Shown here one piece after another: positions 33,666 through 41,510 of a DNA stretch of 64,000 nucleotides; within the stretch, counting starts at the first letter, position 1; each line of letters begins with the position of its first letter. Source of the DNA: Clostridia bacterium (GTDB lineage: Bacteria > Bacillota > Clostridia > Oscillospirales > Acutalibacteraceae); contig JAFQKF010000033.1 of the NCBI GenBank assembly GCA_017397105.1, forward strand, positions 62,001 through 126,000, in the 5' to 3' direction. The position numbers were made by a program, and so were the translations under genes. A model generated the notes under the pieces. The model searched no databases. It saw nothing but the letters and a program-made list of their open reading frames with translations, and was not told the origin of the DNA.

Positions 33666-34317
33666 GACAAACTCTCATGCAGATTCCGCAAACAGCACCG
33701 CGTCCTATGTGCTTGAAAGCGGATTTCATGTAGTTACTGCATTTTTCAGGGTCAAAGATTTCTTCCCTTGCGGTTTCCTGTGACCATTTGCCGCCCTTGA
33801 TTGCATGAGCGGGACAGGCTTCAACGCAGGCTCTGCATTCGCCGCATACGTCAACGATTTCGGTCTTTTCAACCTCAAACGGGCAATCGGTAAAGAGCGT
33901 GCCAAGACGCACGAGTGAGCCGAAATCCTTATGTATAAACAGACTGTTTCTGCCTATTGCGCCCATTCCTGCGGCAACAGCCGCTTGCTTATGCGAAAAT
34001 CTTCCGCTGTAATTCCAGCCTTCGGCGTTGATGCTCTGGGATGCTGCCACGGTTATATAATTGTAGCCGTTGCGCTGAAGGAAAAGACCGCATTGCAAAA
34101 GAGCACGGTCGATAAAGGCGTTCACCGTTCTGTAATGGTTAAAATAAGTATGAGTAGGCTCTGAGCCGATTTCTTTTATAATGGCAGGGGAAAGACGCAC
34201 CGCTATTGTTACGGTGTATCCGAGCCCGTCAGGGGCGCCGTTTTCGGTAAAGGAAAAGCCAACGTCCGAAACGCCCTGAGAGAGTAAATATTCCTTTAAC
34301 TGTTGCTGAATATTCAT
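33649..34317 (-). CDS. QueG-like double 4Fe-4S cluster protein (short)
   Basis: 222 residues. The N-terminal region includes GMGAIGRNSLFIHKDFGSLVRLGTLFTD, the cobalamin/substrate-binding type pattern seen in epoxyqueuosine reductase, followed by CGECRACVEACPAHAI and CGICMRVCP, two 4Fe-4S motifs. QueG is about 310-390 residues with a HEAT domain; this protein lacks it, so queuosine synthesis is doubtful and 'QueG-like reductase' is safer. Its ATG overlaps the stop of the Gfo/Idh gene (ATGA), implying coupling. Last gene of a five-gene minus-strand unit. Confidence 0.85.
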   Translation of the reverse strand: MNIQQQLKEYLLSQGVSDVGFSFTENGAPDGLGYTVTIAVRLSPAIIKEIGSEPTHTYFNHYRTVNAFIDRALLQCGLFLQRNGYNYITVAASQSINAEGWNYSGRFSHKQAAVAAGMGAIGRNSLFIHKDFGSLVRLGTLFTDCPFEVEKTEIVDVCGECRACVEACPAHAIKGGKWSQETAREEIFDPEKCSNYMKSAFKHIGRGAVCGICMRVCPKNKL

Positions 34318-35312
34318 TTTATCTCCTTGTATTCATCAAATCGGATACCTGCGTGCTTTCGGATTTCAGCCATGATTCTGCTCGTTTTAAGAGCGGTGTC
34401 GCAAAGCTCGTTATAAAAATCTGAATATCCGTCGGGGTCGGCAACGATATCGGCAAAAAGTGAGGCTTCGTTGCCCATAAGTCTTTCTTTAGGAACGTCT
34501 CCGATGATTTTTTCGGACGTACCGTCATTGAATACTATGTTGATATCCGTAAACTGCGAAATTGAGCCGATTGTAATTGTACCTGCATCGCCGAAAATCT
34601 GAGAGCCCAGCCTGTTCTGCCCGAGCTTCGAGTAGGTGAGCGTTACGTGCTTATCGTCGTAACGCAGTGCCGCACTGCCGCAACCGTCTGCACCGCTTTC
34701 CATAAAGTAAGAAAGTGCGCTGATTTCCTTAGGCATACCGAAATAATCAACGGCAGGGTAAACGCAGTAAATGCCGAGGTCTTCAAGGCAGCCCGTAGCA
34801 AAAACGGGGTTGAAAATATTGGGAAGCTCACCGTTTTTATATGCCGGATACTTTGACGAAAGCTGAGAAAAATCAAAATGAGCGCTTGTGATGCGGCCTA
34901 TTCTTTCCATAGCCTTAGCAAGAAGCCCTCTTGCAGGATTATACATATGCATAATCGCTTCCGCATAGATTACGGAATTTTTCTTGGCGAGATTCTGAAG
35001 ATAAACAAGCTCGTCGGGGGTAACGGTTATCGGCTTTTCGCACAAAACGTGTTTGCCGGCATTGAGCATGATTTCGCTCTGCGTTGCGTGGAAAGAATTC
35101 GGGCTTGCGATATAGACAGCATCTACGTCACTGCCTGCAAGCTCCTCAAGGGAGGTGAAAACACGGTCAACACCGTTCCTCAGAGCAAATTCACGCCCTT
35201 TTTCTTCGCTTCTTGAATATACGGCGCTCAACTGCATCTTGTTATCAAGCTTTGCGCCGTCAATAAAGGATTGTGTAATCCAGCTTGTTCCTATAACAGC
35301 ATATTTAAGCAT
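34314..35312 (-). CDS. Gfo/Idh/MocA family NAD(P)-dependent oxidoreductase
   Basis: 332 residues. A Rossmann fold opens with YAVIGTSWITQSFI (a variant of GxGxxG), then DVDAVYIASPNSFHATQ and HVLCEKPITVTPDE, where the EKP lysine is the conserved catalytic-site residue; the C-terminal alpha/beta dimerisation domain includes CLEDLGIYCVYPAVDYFG. The family oxidises or reduces hydroxyl groups on sugars, inositols or related compounds; the substrate is not evident. ATG 35312 is preferred to the GTG at 35321 because AAGGTGA lies just upstream. 5 bases follow the GNAT gene; it overlaps the Fe-S gene by 4. Confidence 0.9.
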   Translation of the reverse strand: MLKYAVIGTSWITQSFIDGAKLDNKMQLSAVYSRSEEKGREFALRNGVDRVFTSLEELAGSDVDAVYIASPNSFHATQSEIMLNAGKHVLCEKPITVTPDELVYLQNLAKKNSVIYAEAIMHMYNPARGLLAKAMERIGRITSAHFDFSQLSSKYPAYKNGELPNIFNPVFATGCLEDLGIYCVYPAVDYFGMPKEISALSYFMESGADGCGSAALRYDDKHVTLTYSKLGQNRLGSQIFGDAGTITIGSISQFTDINIVFNDGTSEKIIGDVPKERLMGNEASLFADIVADPDGYSDFYNELCDTALKTSRIMAEIRKHAGIRFDEYKEIK

Positions 35313-35317
35313 TTCAA

Positions 35318-35875
35318 TCACCTTAAATTATAAGTCATTACCGTGCCGGGGCCTAACTGAGCGGTCTTTTTAAAGCCGCATTTCAGGTAAAACCTGATTG
35401 CACCCTTATTACCTGAGCCGACTATGAGCATAACACCTTTTACGCCGGTGTTTTTGAGATGCGAAAGCAGGGCGCTCATAAGCTTTGCGCCTGTGCCCTG
35501 ACCCTGAAATCCGGGGTTTATGTCAATGTGAAGATGTGCAGGGTAAAGCTTTGAAAAAGCCGCAAGCACGGCACGCTCGCTTATGCCCTCAAGTGCCATT
35601 TCAATACCCGATTTCGCCGCTTGCTTTGCATAGGGGCGGACAAACCTGCTGTATTTTTTGTGGCACGGAGCGCACAGAATATAACCCTGAGCAACACCGT
35701 TTTCATCAACTGCGGCAAAGCAGCTCGACGGCTCGTTTTCAAGGTAATAGTCGCAATATGAATTTAAAAGATAATTGCGGTATTTCGGCTCGCGAGCCTG
35801 CGGGAATGCTGTGTTAAGGCAAACCTCACGCAAATCTTCCTTGTAGGTATCGCAATACGGTTTAATTTCAAGCAT
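35318..35875 (-). CDS. GNAT family N-acetyltransferase
   Basis: 185 residues with the GNAT acetyl-CoA motif in HIDINPGFQGQGTGAKLM (Q-x-x-G-x-G) and the C-terminal GNKGAIRFYLKCGFKKT. The N-terminal SSCFAAVDENGVAQGYILC strand-turn is also typical. The acceptor is unknown; nearest recognised relatives include the acetyltransferase-like domain found with O-GlcNAcases, but that is only similarity of pattern. It sits within the manA-to-Fe-S unit. Confidence 0.88.
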   Translation of the reverse strand: MLEIKPYCDTYKEDLREVCLNTAFPQAREPKYRNYLLNSYCDYYLENEPSSCFAAVDENGVAQGYILCAPCHKKYSRFVRPYAKQAAKSGIEMALEGISERAVLAAFSKLYPAHLHIDINPGFQGQGTGAKLMSALLSHLKNTGVKGVMLIVGSGNKGAIRFYLKCGFKKTAQLGPGTVMTYNLR

Positions 35876-35893
35876 TGTAAAAATCCTTCTGAA

Positions 35894-37801
35894 TTATTCT
35901 GTAAGCTCGCCAAGCCGCAGATTCCATTGCTCCCATTCGTTCATAAGAGCTTCCTGCTCGGCGGTGAGCTCTTCAATTTTTTGCGTGGTTTCCATAAGCT
36001 TATTGTAATCGGATGAAATCTCGGGAGTTGAAAGTGCATCGTTGAGAGCGGAAATCTCAGCATCAAGTTCATCAATTTTTGCTTCACCTCTGCTGATTTT
36101 GCCTTTAAGACGGTTGATTTCGCTTTCACGCTCTTTTCTGAGCTTGTATTCGTTAACCTTGGGAGCGGCTTTTGTTTCCTTTACAAGAGCGTTTGTTGCA
36201 AGGCGCTGGATATAATCATCGTAGCCGCCGTCAGATTTTTCAAATCCCTCTTTTGTGAGGTGATATATACGGGAGGCAAGCTTATTTATAAAATATCTGT
36301 CATGTGAAACGGCAATAACCGTTCCGTCAAAATCACTCAGCGAATCCTCAAGCGCTTCCCTTGACGGGATGTCAAGGTGATTGGTGGGCTCGTCAAGCAA
36401 AAGTACGTTTGCTCCCGAAAGCATAAGCTTGAGCAGGCAGAGTTTTGCTTTTTCGCCGCCGCTGAGATTGTCAACCTGCTTGAAAACGTCATCCCCCCTG
36501 AAGAGGAACATGGCGAGATAATTGCGTACGGTGGTTTCCGTAAAGCTTTTGTGCTCATCCCAGATTTCGTCAATTACCGTTTTACCGCCCGTTATATTTT
36601 CAAGGCTCTGGTCAAAATATCCTGTTTTAACGTTTGCGCCGAAGGAAAAGCTTCCCCAATCGGGAGATACCTGTTTCGTTAAAATGCGCAAAAATGTAGT
36701 TTTACCGCAGCCGTTGGGGCCGAGAATGAATGCTCTTTCACCTTTTCTTATATGAAGCTCTGCGTTTTCAAAGAGAGTTTTATCAGAAAAGGATTTGGTA
36801 AGCGAGGTGACGTTGAGCACTTCGTTTCCCGTCTGAGCAACGGGGTTAAATTTGATGCGCACTGCGGCGCTTCTGCCCTCAGGCACAACCAATGCCGCTT
36901 TTTTGCGCTCAATCATCTTCTTTTTGCTTTCAATGGTTATATAATTGCGTTCCTGACCGAATTCAATCTGCTTTGCAATCATTGCTTCAAGGCGCTTGAT
37001 TTCAGCCATTTCATTTTCGTAACGGCGTCTTTCGCTTTCTATTCTCTCTTCCTTGAGCTGCATATATCTTGTGTAGCCGCCCTTGGAGGAATGCATAACA
37101 CCGTGTGAGAGCTCAAGAGTTTTATCCGTGACCTTATCAAGGAAATATCTGTCATGCGATATAACAATAACCGAGCCTTTAAAAGCAAGAAGAAAACTCT
37201 CAAGCCATTCCGTTGCGGCAATGTCAAGGTGGTTTGTAGGCTCATCAAGCAAAAGCAAATCTGAATCGCTGAGCAGAAGCTTGCACATACTCAGCTTTGA
37301 GCGCTGACCTCCGCTGAGCTTATCACAGGGGATAAATAAATCTCTTTCTTCAAATCCGAGGCCGAGCAGAGCGGAGCGGGTACGGCTCTTGTAGGTAAGA
37401 CCGCCCTGTGCTTCAAATTTTTCATAAAGCTCCTGCTGACGCTCAATAAGAGTCTGAATATCGCCCATTCTGTCATCAATGGAGAGGGCGATTTCATCAA
37501 GCTCGGCTTCAATGCGCATAAGCGGCTCAAAAACACTTATGGCTTCGTCAATAACAGCACGCTTTGAGCCTGCGCAGGCGTGCTGCTCAAGATAACCTAC
37601 TTTTATGTTTTTAGATATGAAAAGGTTGCCTTCGGTAGCTTCAAGCTCGCCTTTAATAAGCTTGAAAAGCGTTGTTTTACCCGTACCGTTGGCTCCTATA
37701 AGACCTGCATGCTCACCCGGATGCACTTCAAAGCAAACGTCATGAAAAAGGATTTTGCCTGCAAAGTCCATTGTTAAGTTTTGTGCGCTGACTGTTGCCA
37801 T
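35894..37801 (-). CDS. ABC-F family ATPase (YdiF/YfmR-like)
   Basis: 635 residues, no membrane segments. Two nucleotide-binding domains: Walker A GANGTGKTTLF and GPNGCGKTTFL, signatures LSGGQRSKL and LSGGEKAKL, each followed by LLLDEPTNHLD. A linker helix pair separates them (the P-site tRNA interaction motif), and a coiled-coil C-terminal domain closes the protein (about 540-635). ABC-F proteins act on the ribosome to relieve stalling; some give drug resistance, which cannot be claimed here. It begins 13 bases after manA. Confidence 0.93.
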   Translation of the reverse strand: MATVSAQNLTMDFAGKILFHDVCFEVHPGEHAGLIGANGTGKTTLFKLIKGELEATEGNLFISKNIKVGYLEQHACAGSKRAVIDEAISVFEPLMRIEAELDEIALSIDDRMGDIQTLIERQQELYEKFEAQGGLTYKSRTRSALLGLGFEERDLFIPCDKLSGGQRSKLSMCKLLLSDSDLLLLDEPTNHLDIAATEWLESFLLAFKGSVIVISHDRYFLDKVTDKTLELSHGVMHSSKGGYTRYMQLKEERIESERRRYENEMAEIKRLEAMIAKQIEFGQERNYITIESKKKMIERKKAALVVPEGRSAAVRIKFNPVAQTGNEVLNVTSLTKSFSDKTLFENAELHIRKGERAFILGPNGCGKTTFLRILTKQVSPDWGSFSFGANVKTGYFDQSLENITGGKTVIDEIWDEHKSFTETTVRNYLAMFLFRGDDVFKQVDNLSGGEKAKLCLLKLMLSGANVLLLDEPTNHLDIPSREALEDSLSDFDGTVIAVSHDRYFINKLASRIYHLTKEGFEKSDGGYDDYIQRLATNALVKETKAAPKVNEYKLRKERESEINRLKGKISRGEAKIDELDAEISALNDALSTPEISSDYNKLMETTQKIEELTAEQEALMNEWEQWNLRLGELTE

Positions 37802-37814
37802 GATGCACCTTGCC

Positions 37815-38774
37815 TTAAATTGTAGTTTCTAAAATTCTCATGTCGCCTTCAAGGCTGATAATTCCTGAGGAAGCGGGGATGAACACACTGTCACCCTTCT
37901 TGAGAGGAAGAGCACCCGAAGAAGCGGAAAGAGAGCCTTCGCCTTCCAATACAAGGAGCGAAACAAAGGACTTTTCATCGGCAACAAGAGAGAATCCGCC
38001 GTAAACGTTGAGCTCGGACACCTTGAAAAGAGGACAGTCTGCAAGCTCTTTTTTTGCGCCGTTGTAAAGTGAATTATCTTTACAATACTCTGAGGGTGCG
38101 TAGGGTTCGCATTTCGTAACCGCAACAGCGTCCTGAACGTGCAATTCCCTTGGTTTACCGTCTTTTCCGGGTCTGTTATAGTCGAAGATTCTGTAGGTTG
38201 TGTTGGAGCTTTCCTGCACTTCGGCAAGTAAAACACCTTTACAGATAGCGTGCAGTGTGCCTGATTCAATGAAGAAGAAATCACCCTTCTTTACGTTGAC
38301 TCTTTCGATGCAGTCAAGCACTTTGCCTTCTTCAATGGCGGTTTTGAATTCTTCACTGCTGATTTTATCCTTGAATCCAAGCAGAAGGCTTGCGCCGGGG
38401 GCGGTATCAAGCACGTACCAGCATTCTGTTTTGCTTTCACCCTTGCCGGTTGCCTTGCAGTATTCTGCTGTGGGATGCACCTGAACGGATAAGTCGTCTC
38501 TTGCATCAATAAACTTTATAAGAATGGGAAAATCAGAAAAATTCTTGGCGTTTTCGCCGCAGATTTCAGGATTTTCAATGCAGATTTCCCTGAGGGTTTT
38601 GCCGGTGAGCGGGCCGTTGTCTATGTGGCAGAGTCCTGATTCGTGGCAGGAAAGCATCCAGCCTTCGGCAGCGTTGTCCTTTTCCGTTACAACGCCGTAT
38701 TCTTCAATCAATCTTGTTCCGCCCCAGATTGTTTCAGAAACAAAGGGCTTAAGCTTAAAGGGATAAAAATTCAT
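37815..38774 (-). CDS. manA: Mannose-6-phosphate isomerase, class I-like
   Basis: 319 residues, the short Firmicutes form. Zinc cupin motifs: DLSVQVHPTAEYC (Gln/His), KTECWYVLD (Glu), and FFIESGTLHAICKGVLLAEVQESSNTTYRIFDYNR (His and the catalytic Arg region). It interconverts mannose-6-phosphate and fructose-6-phosphate, feeding mannose released by alpha-mannosidases into glycolysis. ATG 38774 has AAGG 8 bases upstream. First gene of the five-gene minus-strand unit. Confidence 0.94.
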   Translation of the reverse strand: MNFYPFKLKPFVSETIWGGTRLIEEYGVVTEKDNAAEGWMLSCHESGLCHIDNGPLTGKTLREICIENPEICGENAKNFSDFPILIKFIDARDDLSVQVHPTAEYCKATGKGESKTECWYVLDTAPGASLLLGFKDKISSEEFKTAIEEGKVLDCIERVNVKKGDFFFIESGTLHAICKGVLLAEVQESSNTTYRIFDYNRPGKDGKPRELHVQDAVAVTKCEPYAPSEYCKDNSLYNGAKKELADCPLFKVSELNVYGGFSLVADEKSFVSLLVLEGEGSLSASSGALPLKKGDSVFIPASSGIISLEGDMRILETTI

Positions 38775-38824
38775 AGCAGACACCTTGATCCTTTACTTGA
38801 TTTTTTCATATTCTGTATTATTTT

Positions 38825-38854
38825 ATCATACCTCGCCAACAATTACCATAGTAA
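38825..38854 (+). promoter_or_regulatory. Sigma-E-like promoter for DUF2508-bofA
   Basis: ATCATACC (38825-38832), 14 bases, CATAGTAA (38847-38854), resembling the promoter proposed for spoIVFA (TCATA..CATAG). bofA is a mother-cell gene in Bacillus. Pattern match only. Confidence 0.42.
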
Positions 38855-38875
38855 TATTTACAGGAGGGCGAAAAA

Positions 38876-39151
38876 ATGAAAAATATTTTAGAAAAAACAA
38901 AAGAAATTTACCGTAAAAAGGTAAGAATGCCGACAAAAGAGGAACTGAAAGAGGCGCAGATGGTTGAGGAAATACGCAAAACACGCCTTGAATTGGAGTC
39001 AGCGTACAACAGATTTGAAAATGAAAGTAACGAGGTTATGCTTGATTCTGTTATTTATGAAATTCAATCCCTCAGGGCGAGGTACAGATTTTTGCTTCAG
39101 ATTGCAAGGGAGCAGGGTATAGAGTGTGATATTATATCGGTTTTTAACTGA
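38876..39151 (+). CDS. DUF2508 (YaaL-type) small protein
   Basis: 91 residues, highly charged and helical: EELKEAQMVEEIRKTRLELESAYNRFENE then DSVIYEIQSLRARYRFLLQIAREQG. This matches the DUF2508/YaaL family. YaaL genes precede bofA in Bacillus, as here (16-base gap). Function unknown. GGAGGG lies upstream of the start. Confidence 0.85.
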   Translation: MKNILEKTKEIYRKKVRMPTKEELKEAQMVEEIRKTRLELESAYNRFENESNEVMLDSVIYEIQSLRARYRFLLQIAREQGIECDIISVFN

Positions 39152-39167
39152 TTCCACGGGAGGAAAT

Positions 39168-39434
39168 ATGGGAACGGGTTTAAAGGTGTTTGTGATTGCT
39201 TTTGCGATGCTTGGCGGTATGCTGCTTATATGGCGGATTATGAAACGGGGAGGGGGAAAAGCGTTTATATTCTCTGCTTTTCAGGGCATAGCGGCTATGT
39301 CCGCCGTAAACCTGCTTGGAGGCATTACGGGTATCGGTATAGCTGTTAATACCCTGAGCATCGCTACTTCCGTTGTATGCGGTTTACCGGGCGTTGCCGG
39401 GCTTTTATTTGCTGATTTTTTGTTTTCACGGTAA
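39168..39434 (+). CDS. bofA: BofA-family pro-sigma-K processing inhibitor
   Basis: 88 residues, two hydrophobic segments. The conserved region runs AVNLLGGITGIGIAVNTLSIATSVVCGLPGVAGLL, with the BofA pattern of an Asn, a Gly-rich turn, a second Asn and a GxPG. In Bacillus BofA stabilises SpoIVFA and blocks the SpoIVFB protease until the forespore signals. The spoIVFA-spoIVFB pair at 10.6-12.1 kb supplies its partners. Start 39168 has GGGAGG 5-6 bases upstream; an in-frame start at 39126 lies inside the DUF2508 gene. Confidence 0.9.
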   Translation: MGTGLKVFVIAFAMLGGMLLIWRIMKRGGGKAFIFSAFQGIAAMSAVNLLGGITGIGIAVNTLSIATSVVCGLPGVAGLLFADFLFSR

Positions 39435-39458
39435 ATGAAAAAATATTTCAATTAGCTA

Positions 39459-39488
39459 TTGACAATTTAATATATTGTAATATATAAT
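39459..39488 (+). promoter_or_regulatory. Promoter for tRNA-Val
   Basis: TTGACA (39459-39464) and TATAAT (39483-39488), both exact, with an 18-base spacer, about 20 bases before the tRNA. Confidence 0.8.
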
Positions 39489-39508
39489 AACTCCTGCAAC
39501 TCAGCCAC

Positions 39509-39584
39509 GGACGCTTAGCTCAGCTGGTAGAGCTTCCGCTTGACGTGCGGGAGGTCAGCGGTTCAAGTCCGTTAGCGTCCACCA
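39509..39584 (+). tRNA. tRNA-Val (anticodon GAC)
   Basis: A 76-base cloverleaf including an encoded CCA. The acceptor stem GGACGCT pairs with AGCGTCC, the D arm is AGCTCAGCTGGTAGAGCT, the anticodon loop TTGACGT gives anticodon GAC, and the T arm is GCGGTTCAAGTCCGT. Its own promoter and terminator flank it, so it is a single-gene unit. Confidence 0.97.
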
Positions 39585-39586
39585 GA

Positions 39587-39617
39587 GAGTCGAGGTTACA
39601 CCTCGGCTCTTTTTTTG
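39587..39617 (+). terminator. Terminator after tRNA-Val
   Basis: GAGTCGAGG / CCTCGGCTC with a TTACA loop, then eight T residues. Confidence 0.9.
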
Positions 39618-39644
39618 TCTGTGAATAAACGGAGTAATTGAAAA

Positions 39645-39663
39645 ATTCACTCCATAAGTGAAT
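39645..39663. promoter_or_regulatory. Candidate operator of the XRE regulator
   Basis: Perfect 7-bp inverted repeat ATTCACT-CCATA-AGTGAAT, 21 bases upstream of the -35 of the regulator gene. Autoregulation is inferred from position only. Confidence 0.35.
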
Positions 39664-39683
39664 ACGTTTCTCTTAATAAGTTA

Positions 39684-39712
39684 TTGTCTTGTGAGAAATT
39701 ATGGTATATTAT
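39684..39712 (+). promoter_or_regulatory. Promoter for the XRE regulator gene
   Basis: TTGTCT (39684-39689) and TATTAT (39707-39712), 17-base spacer; a TGGTATATT extended -10 overlaps it. Confidence 0.5.
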
Positions 39713-39756
39713 GAAGTCAAGCTGATCAGTCATATTTAATTAAGGTGGTAGAAACT

Positions 39757-40845
39757 ATGATCAATATTGGCGAAAATATAAAACGTTTAAGGCTTGACAG
39801 AAAACTCACTCAGGAAACGCTTGCTGAATTTTTGGGAGTAACGTTTCAGAGTGTAAGCCGCTGGGAGAGAGGGGAAAGCTATCCCGATATCACCTTGTTG
39901 CCTGCAATCGCATCGTTTTTTGACGTGAGCTTCGATGAGCTTATGGGCAGGGATGATATTGAAAAGCAGAAAAGAATTAAAAAATATATTGATGAATACA
40001 ATGACTTGCGTATGAAAAATACACCTTACGTTCTTGAACAGATGAGCAGGGCTGTCAAGGAATTCCCCGGAGAGTATGATTTGCTTGTGCGTTATCTTGA
40101 ACTGCTTATTTCAGAAAAATCAAGTGCAGATGCGGATTCCGAGAGCATTGTTGAAGAGGTTGAAGCAATCTACGGTAAAATTCTCAGCTACTGCACTGAC
40201 GACCAGATAAGAATTCAGGCAAAGCGTCTGGTTTGTATGTATTATAATACTCTTGGTTACGTTACGGGTAATAAAAAATATGTTGAAAAGAAAATGAAAA
40301 TTGCCGATGAAATGCCTAATATGATTAACAGCAAGGAATACCTGATGACGGTAATGAATCTTCCGAAGGGTGACCATTTTGATGCCTGCAGAAACGCTCT
40401 GGGCAGCGAGATGCTGATTTTCCTCGGTACGGTGAATAATCTGATAAATTACAACAATGAATTCACCGTTGAATACAGAATCAAAGCAGCGGAAAAAGCA
40501 CTGAGGATTCTTGATGAATTTTACGATGACGGGAATTACGGCTATTGCTACCGCTCGGTGATATATATGCTCGGTGACCTGGGACGGTTGTGCTTTGAAA
40601 ACGGCGAAAAAGAGAAGGCTCTTTTCTATCTCGAAAAATGCGCGGCCGAGTCAAAAAAGCACGATGAAATGCCGCAGGAGAGCGAGCACGGTGCTTTGCT
40701 TATGGAGGGCTATGTTTATAAGAAAACAAAGTACGGTAAAACAATGTGCGAGCGGATGAAGGGTAGGTTTTTAAACGAGTATTCTTTTACAGAAGAGTTT
40801 ATAAACAGCGGTGAGTTCGAAAATATAATTAAAATTTTTCAGTGA
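39757..40845 (+). CDS. XRE-family helix-turn-helix regulator with long C-terminal domain
   Basis: 362 residues. An HTH_3 domain occupies about 1-60 (IGENIKRLRLDRKLTQETLAEF..VSRWERGESYPDITLLPAIASFFDVSFDELMG). The remaining 300 residues are helical, TPR-like in feel (YYNTLGYVTG.., CYRSVIYMLGDLGRLCFENGEKEKALFYLEKC), and probably bind a protein or ligand. Such XRE-TPR regulators are common in Clostridia; the ligand is unknown. AAGGTGG is 8 bases before ATG 39757, which is preferred to the in-frame codon at 39745. The DUF3267 gene follows after 21 bases and is probably its target or partner. Confidence 0.9.
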   Translation: MINIGENIKRLRLDRKLTQETLAEFLGVTFQSVSRWERGESYPDITLLPAIASFFDVSFDELMGRDDIEKQKRIKKYIDEYNDLRMKNTPYVLEQMSRAVKEFPGEYDLLVRYLELLISEKSSADADSESIVEEVEAIYGKILSYCTDDQIRIQAKRLVCMYYNTLGYVTGNKKYVEKKMKIADEMPNMINSKEYLMTVMNLPKGDHFDACRNALGSEMLIFLGTVNNLINYNNEFTVEYRIKAAEKALRILDEFYDDGNYGYCYRSVIYMLGDLGRLCFENGEKEKALFYLEKCAAESKKHDEMPQESEHGALLMEGYVYKKTKYGKTMCERMKGRFLNEYSFTEEFINSGEFENIIKIFQ

Positions 40846-40866
40846 ATATCTCAACGGAGGTCTGCT

Positions 40867-41451
40867 ATGAAATTTCAGAAAAAAGTGCAGTATGATTATG
40901 AAGCAAACGGAATAACCGAAGAAAACGGTTTTACAAAATGGTATCATTGGGAAAAGGTTAAAACTCCCGTAAGAATTCTGCAATACGTGTTTGTTGTTTT
41001 GTTCTTAGTGCTCGGAAGGGTTTTTAAAGAAGAGCTGTCGGGTTACGGAAAGATGAACGTGGTTATTGCGGCGCTGTCTGCGCTTTTGACGTTGCTTGTT
41101 GTAGTCATACCTCTTCATGAGCTTTTGCATATGCTTGTTATGTCAAAGGGAAAGCTTGATGACAGATGCATTATCACTTACGGCCAGGGAGCGGTATCGG
41201 CTGTTTATAACGGATATATGACGAGAGCTCAGCAAATAATCTGCCTGTTTACTCCGTTTCTTGTGTTTGCGGTGGTTTTTGCTCTTTTGGTTGCATTTAC
41301 AGGCGGATTGCTCAGGCTGTATTTCATTTACCTGCTTATTATGTCCTGCATATCGAGCTATACAGATATTTATATGATTTTTTATGTGCTCAGGCACGTG
41401 GGGTGCAAAGACGTTATTTTCGGAATATATAAAAAGTCTCTTGATATATAA
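40867..41451 (+). CDS. DUF3267 membrane zincin-like protein
   Basis: 194 residues, four to five membrane helices. The HELLH motif (His84-Glu85-His88) inside the second helix, a HExxH zinc site, marks DUF3267, a family distantly related to site-2 proteases and of unknown substrate. Located in the cell membrane. GGAGG lies before the start; it follows the XRE regulator and shares its transcript. It ends at a bidirectional terminator. Confidence 0.87.
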   Translation: MKFQKKVQYDYEANGITEENGFTKWYHWEKVKTPVRILQYVFVVLFLVLGRVFKEELSGYGKMNVVIAALSALLTLLVVVIPLHELLHMLVMSKGKLDDRCIITYGQGAVSAVYNGYMTRAQQIICLFTPFLVFAVVFALLVAFTGGLLRLYFIYLLIMSCISSYTDIYMIFYVLRHVGCKDVIFGIYKKSLDI

Positions 41452-41455
41452 CAAG

Positions 41456-41496
41456 AAACGGCTTACAGAGGTTGATTGACCTTTGTAAGCCGTTTT
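41456..41496. terminator. Bidirectional terminator between DUF3267 and putP genes
   Basis: A long stem AAACGGCTTACAGAGGT / ACCTTTGTAAGCCGTTT (one mismatch) with T-tract on the right and A-rich flank on the left; similar in sequence to the hairpin at 44941-44980. Confidence 0.85.
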
Positions 41497-41510
41497 GTCA
41501 ATATATTTGT

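Noticed and set aside
33649-34317. Authentic epoxyqueuosine reductase QueG
   Set aside because: It has the Fe-S pattern but is far shorter than QueG and lacks the C-terminal domain; called QueG-like only.
35894-37801. Antibiotic-resistance ABC-F protein
   Set aside because: It is an ABC-F ATPase, but the sequence resembles housekeeping YdiF/YfmR types and the context gives no sign of a resistance role.
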